A stretch of DNA of 7,853 nucleotides, from contig JBJHCR010000298.1 of the NCBI GenBank assembly GCA_050486105.1, positions 1 to 7,853 on the forward strand, read 5' to 3'. This document shows, in pieces, positions 6,522-7,853 of this stretch. This DNA is from JAEXNA01 sp050486105 (lineage in GTDB: Bacteria > Vulcanimicrobiota > Xenobia > Xenobiales > JADMJV01). The notes under the pieces are model-generated. The model did no database searches, was not told the DNA's origin, and saw nothing but the letters and a program-made list of their open reading frames with translations. The translations under genes were made by a program, and so were the position numbers. Each line of letters opens with the position of its first letter. Within the stretch, counting starts at the first letter, position 1.

Positions 6522-7841
6522 ATGGTAACTCCCAAAATGCGCAACCTATTTTGTACTCTATTTGTGATTCTCAGCCTAGCCTTGCCCGGGTACGCCCAAC
6601 CTCTGACACCAAAACAACTCAAGGATGAGGCTCGCCGGTTGCTTCCTAAGGTCCTGGCCGAGTACCAATGGTTTCACCAGAACCCTGAACTCTCGAACCA
6701 GGAAGTGAAGACAGCGGCTCGCCTGTCAGAAGGGGTCAAATCTCTGGGAACCTTTCAGGTGACCGAACAGGTTGGGGGTACCGGGGTGGTGGCAGTGCTG
6801 AGCAATGGTGAGGGTCCGGTGATCTTGTACCGGGCTGACATGGACGCCTTGCCGGTGACCGAGAGAACCGGGCTGCCCTACGCCAGCAAGAATCCTGGGG
6901 TCATGCACGCCTGCGGCCATGACATTCACATGGCCTCAGCCCTGGGTGTCCTCGAGTTGATGAGCAAGCACCGAGAACTCTGGAACGGAACTTTGGTGTT
7001 CCTGGGCCAACCCGCCGAAGAGTTGGGAACCGGGGCCAATGCCATGTTGGCCGATGTGAAGCTTCAGAAGATCGTGGCTGAGGTCGGTCAGCCCGATTTG
7101 TCTCTAGCTTTCCACGACCTGGCTGGGCTCCCTACGGGCACCGTGGTTCTCAGAGAGGGCTACATGACCGCCAATGTGGATGAAGTGGACCTCATCATTC
7201 ACGGGCAAGGAGGCCACGGCGCCGCCCCCCATGAAGCGGTGGACCCTATCATCATTGCTTCAGAGTTGGTGCTGGCCTTGCAGACCATCGTCAGCCGAAA
7301 GCTGCCCCCTGGCACCAAAGCGGTGGTCACCGTGGGCTCGCTTCAAGCCGGTAGCAAGCACAACATCATCTCACCTCAAGCCAAGTTGCTGCTGACCGTC
7401 CGCTCTTACGAGCCCGAGGTGCGCGACCGCATTCTCCAAGAGATCGAGCGCCTGGCCACGGCCATTGCCTCCGCTCACTCGGCTCCTAGACCCCCGGAAA
7501 TGAAAGTGCTCGATCCTTATGTGAAGGCTGGGTACAACGCTCCAGAGTTGGTGCAACGGGCCAGGGAAGTGCTCAGCCGGCACTTCGCTGAAGAGAATCT
7601 GGTTCAAGGGGACTCCGCGATGATCGGTGAGGACTTCTTCGCCTTCGGCTACCACTTCGATGCTCCCAACCTCATGCTGGGTTTGGGCACCGTCGATCCC
7701 GAGGTCTTCGCCTCCACTCCCCTCGAGCAGCTCCCCGGCCTGCATTCAGACCGCTTTGCTCCCGATCCGGAAAGCACCCTGGAAAATGCCATGATCATGC
7801 TGACTGCTGTGCTGATGGACGCTTTCACCAGAGAAAATTGA
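6522..7841 (+). CDS. Exported M20-family metallo-amidohydrolase (M20D type)
   Basis: A 439-residue zinc- or metal-dependent hydrolase that cleaves amide bonds of N-acyl or aminoacyl amides. The family includes hippurate, IAA-amino acid and aminobenzoyl-glutamate hydrolases, and the substrate cannot be told from sequence. Motifs seen: RADMDALPV (104-112), HACGHDIHMA with metal ligands Cys131 and His133, PAEE with the catalytic and metal Glu166/Glu167, His198 (AFHDLAGLPTG), GGHGAAPHEAVDPI with His232 in the dimerisation/lid domain, and His408 (GLHSDRF). An N-terminal signal peptide is evident: basic MVTPKMRN, hydrophobic LFCTLFVILSLALPG, likely cleavage after GYA at residue 25. The enzyme should therefore act outside the cytoplasm. 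Length is close to the family norm plus the signal. ATG 6522 is used; a second ATG at 6537 would also keep the signal. Upstream only AGGA at about 6503-6506 is seen, too far for a good site. Confidence 0.92.
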   Translation: MVTPKMRNLFCTLFVILSLALPGYAQPLTPKQLKDEARRLLPKVLAEYQWFHQNPELSNQEVKTAARLSEGVKSLGTFQVTEQVGGTGVVAVLSNGEGPVILYRADMDALPVTERTGLPYASKNPGVMHACGHDIHMASALGVLELMSKHRELWNGTLVFLGQPAEELGTGANAMLADVKLQKIVAEVGQPDLSLAFHDLAGLPTGTVVLREGYMTANVDEVDLIIHGQGGHGAAPHEAVDPIIIASELVLALQTIVSRKLPPGTKAVVTVGSLQAGSKHNIISPQAKLLLTVRSYEPEVRDRILQEIERLATAIASAHSAPRPPEMKVLDPYVKAGYNAPELVQRAREVLSRHFAEENLVQGDSAMIGEDFFAFGYHFDAPNLMLGLGTVDPEVFASTPLEQLPGLHSDRFAPDPESTLENAMIMLTAVLMDAFTREN

Positions 7842-7847
7842 GGTTCT

Positions 7848-7853
7848 AGGAGG
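7848..7853 (+). promoter_or_regulatory. Perfect Shine-Dalgarno sequence at the right window edge
   Basis: AGGAGG occupies the last six bases, seven bases after the M20 stop codon. At usual spacing a start codon would lie about five to ten bases outside the window. This suggests another plus-strand gene in the same operon as the M20 enzyme. Confidence 0.6.

Overview
The window looks like a piece of a draft genome or metagenome scaffold from a hopanoid-making bacterium. It contains a 10-N assembly gap, is moderately G+C-rich (about 57% in two sampled 120-base blocks), and starts inside a gene for the hopanoid radical SAM enzyme HpnH. No rRNA or tRNA gene is visible, so I do not assign a phylum.

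Layout from left to right. (1) Bases 3-572, plus strand: the 3' half of hpnH. (2) Bases 597-2617, minus strand: a RecQ-family DNA helicase gene convergent with hpnH. It is broken by the N-run at 1424-1433, and the two halves lie in different frames. About 128 bases to the right of the gap (1434-1561) do not fit the helicase and are G+C-rich, so they may be a bad contig end. (3) Bases 2618-2850: divergent intergenic region with a perfect 9-bp stem-loop just before the ribosome binding site of the next gene. (4) Bases 2851-3384 and 3505-5898, plus strand: two tandem genes I do not recognise. Both products lack cysteine and a signal peptide, and both carry a hydrophobic segment. The larger one (797 aa) combines propeller-like repeats, a glycine-zipper hairpin and a long beta-rich C-terminal part. 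This pair is the best candidate for something undescribed. (5) Bases 5914-6441, minus strand: a five-helix membrane protein resembling the DUF6622 family. (6) Bases 6522-7841, plus strand: an exported M20-family metallo-amidohydrolase with its metal and catalytic residues intact. (7) The window ends on a perfect AGGAGG, so another gene probably starts just outside.

Only the pair at 2851-5898 suggests genes working together. HpnH (membrane lipid), RecQ (DNA repair), the DUF6622-like protein and the M20 enzyme appear to be unrelated housekeeping or accessory functions, arranged in convergent and divergent pairs. I saw no transposase, CRISPR array, integrase or attachment site.
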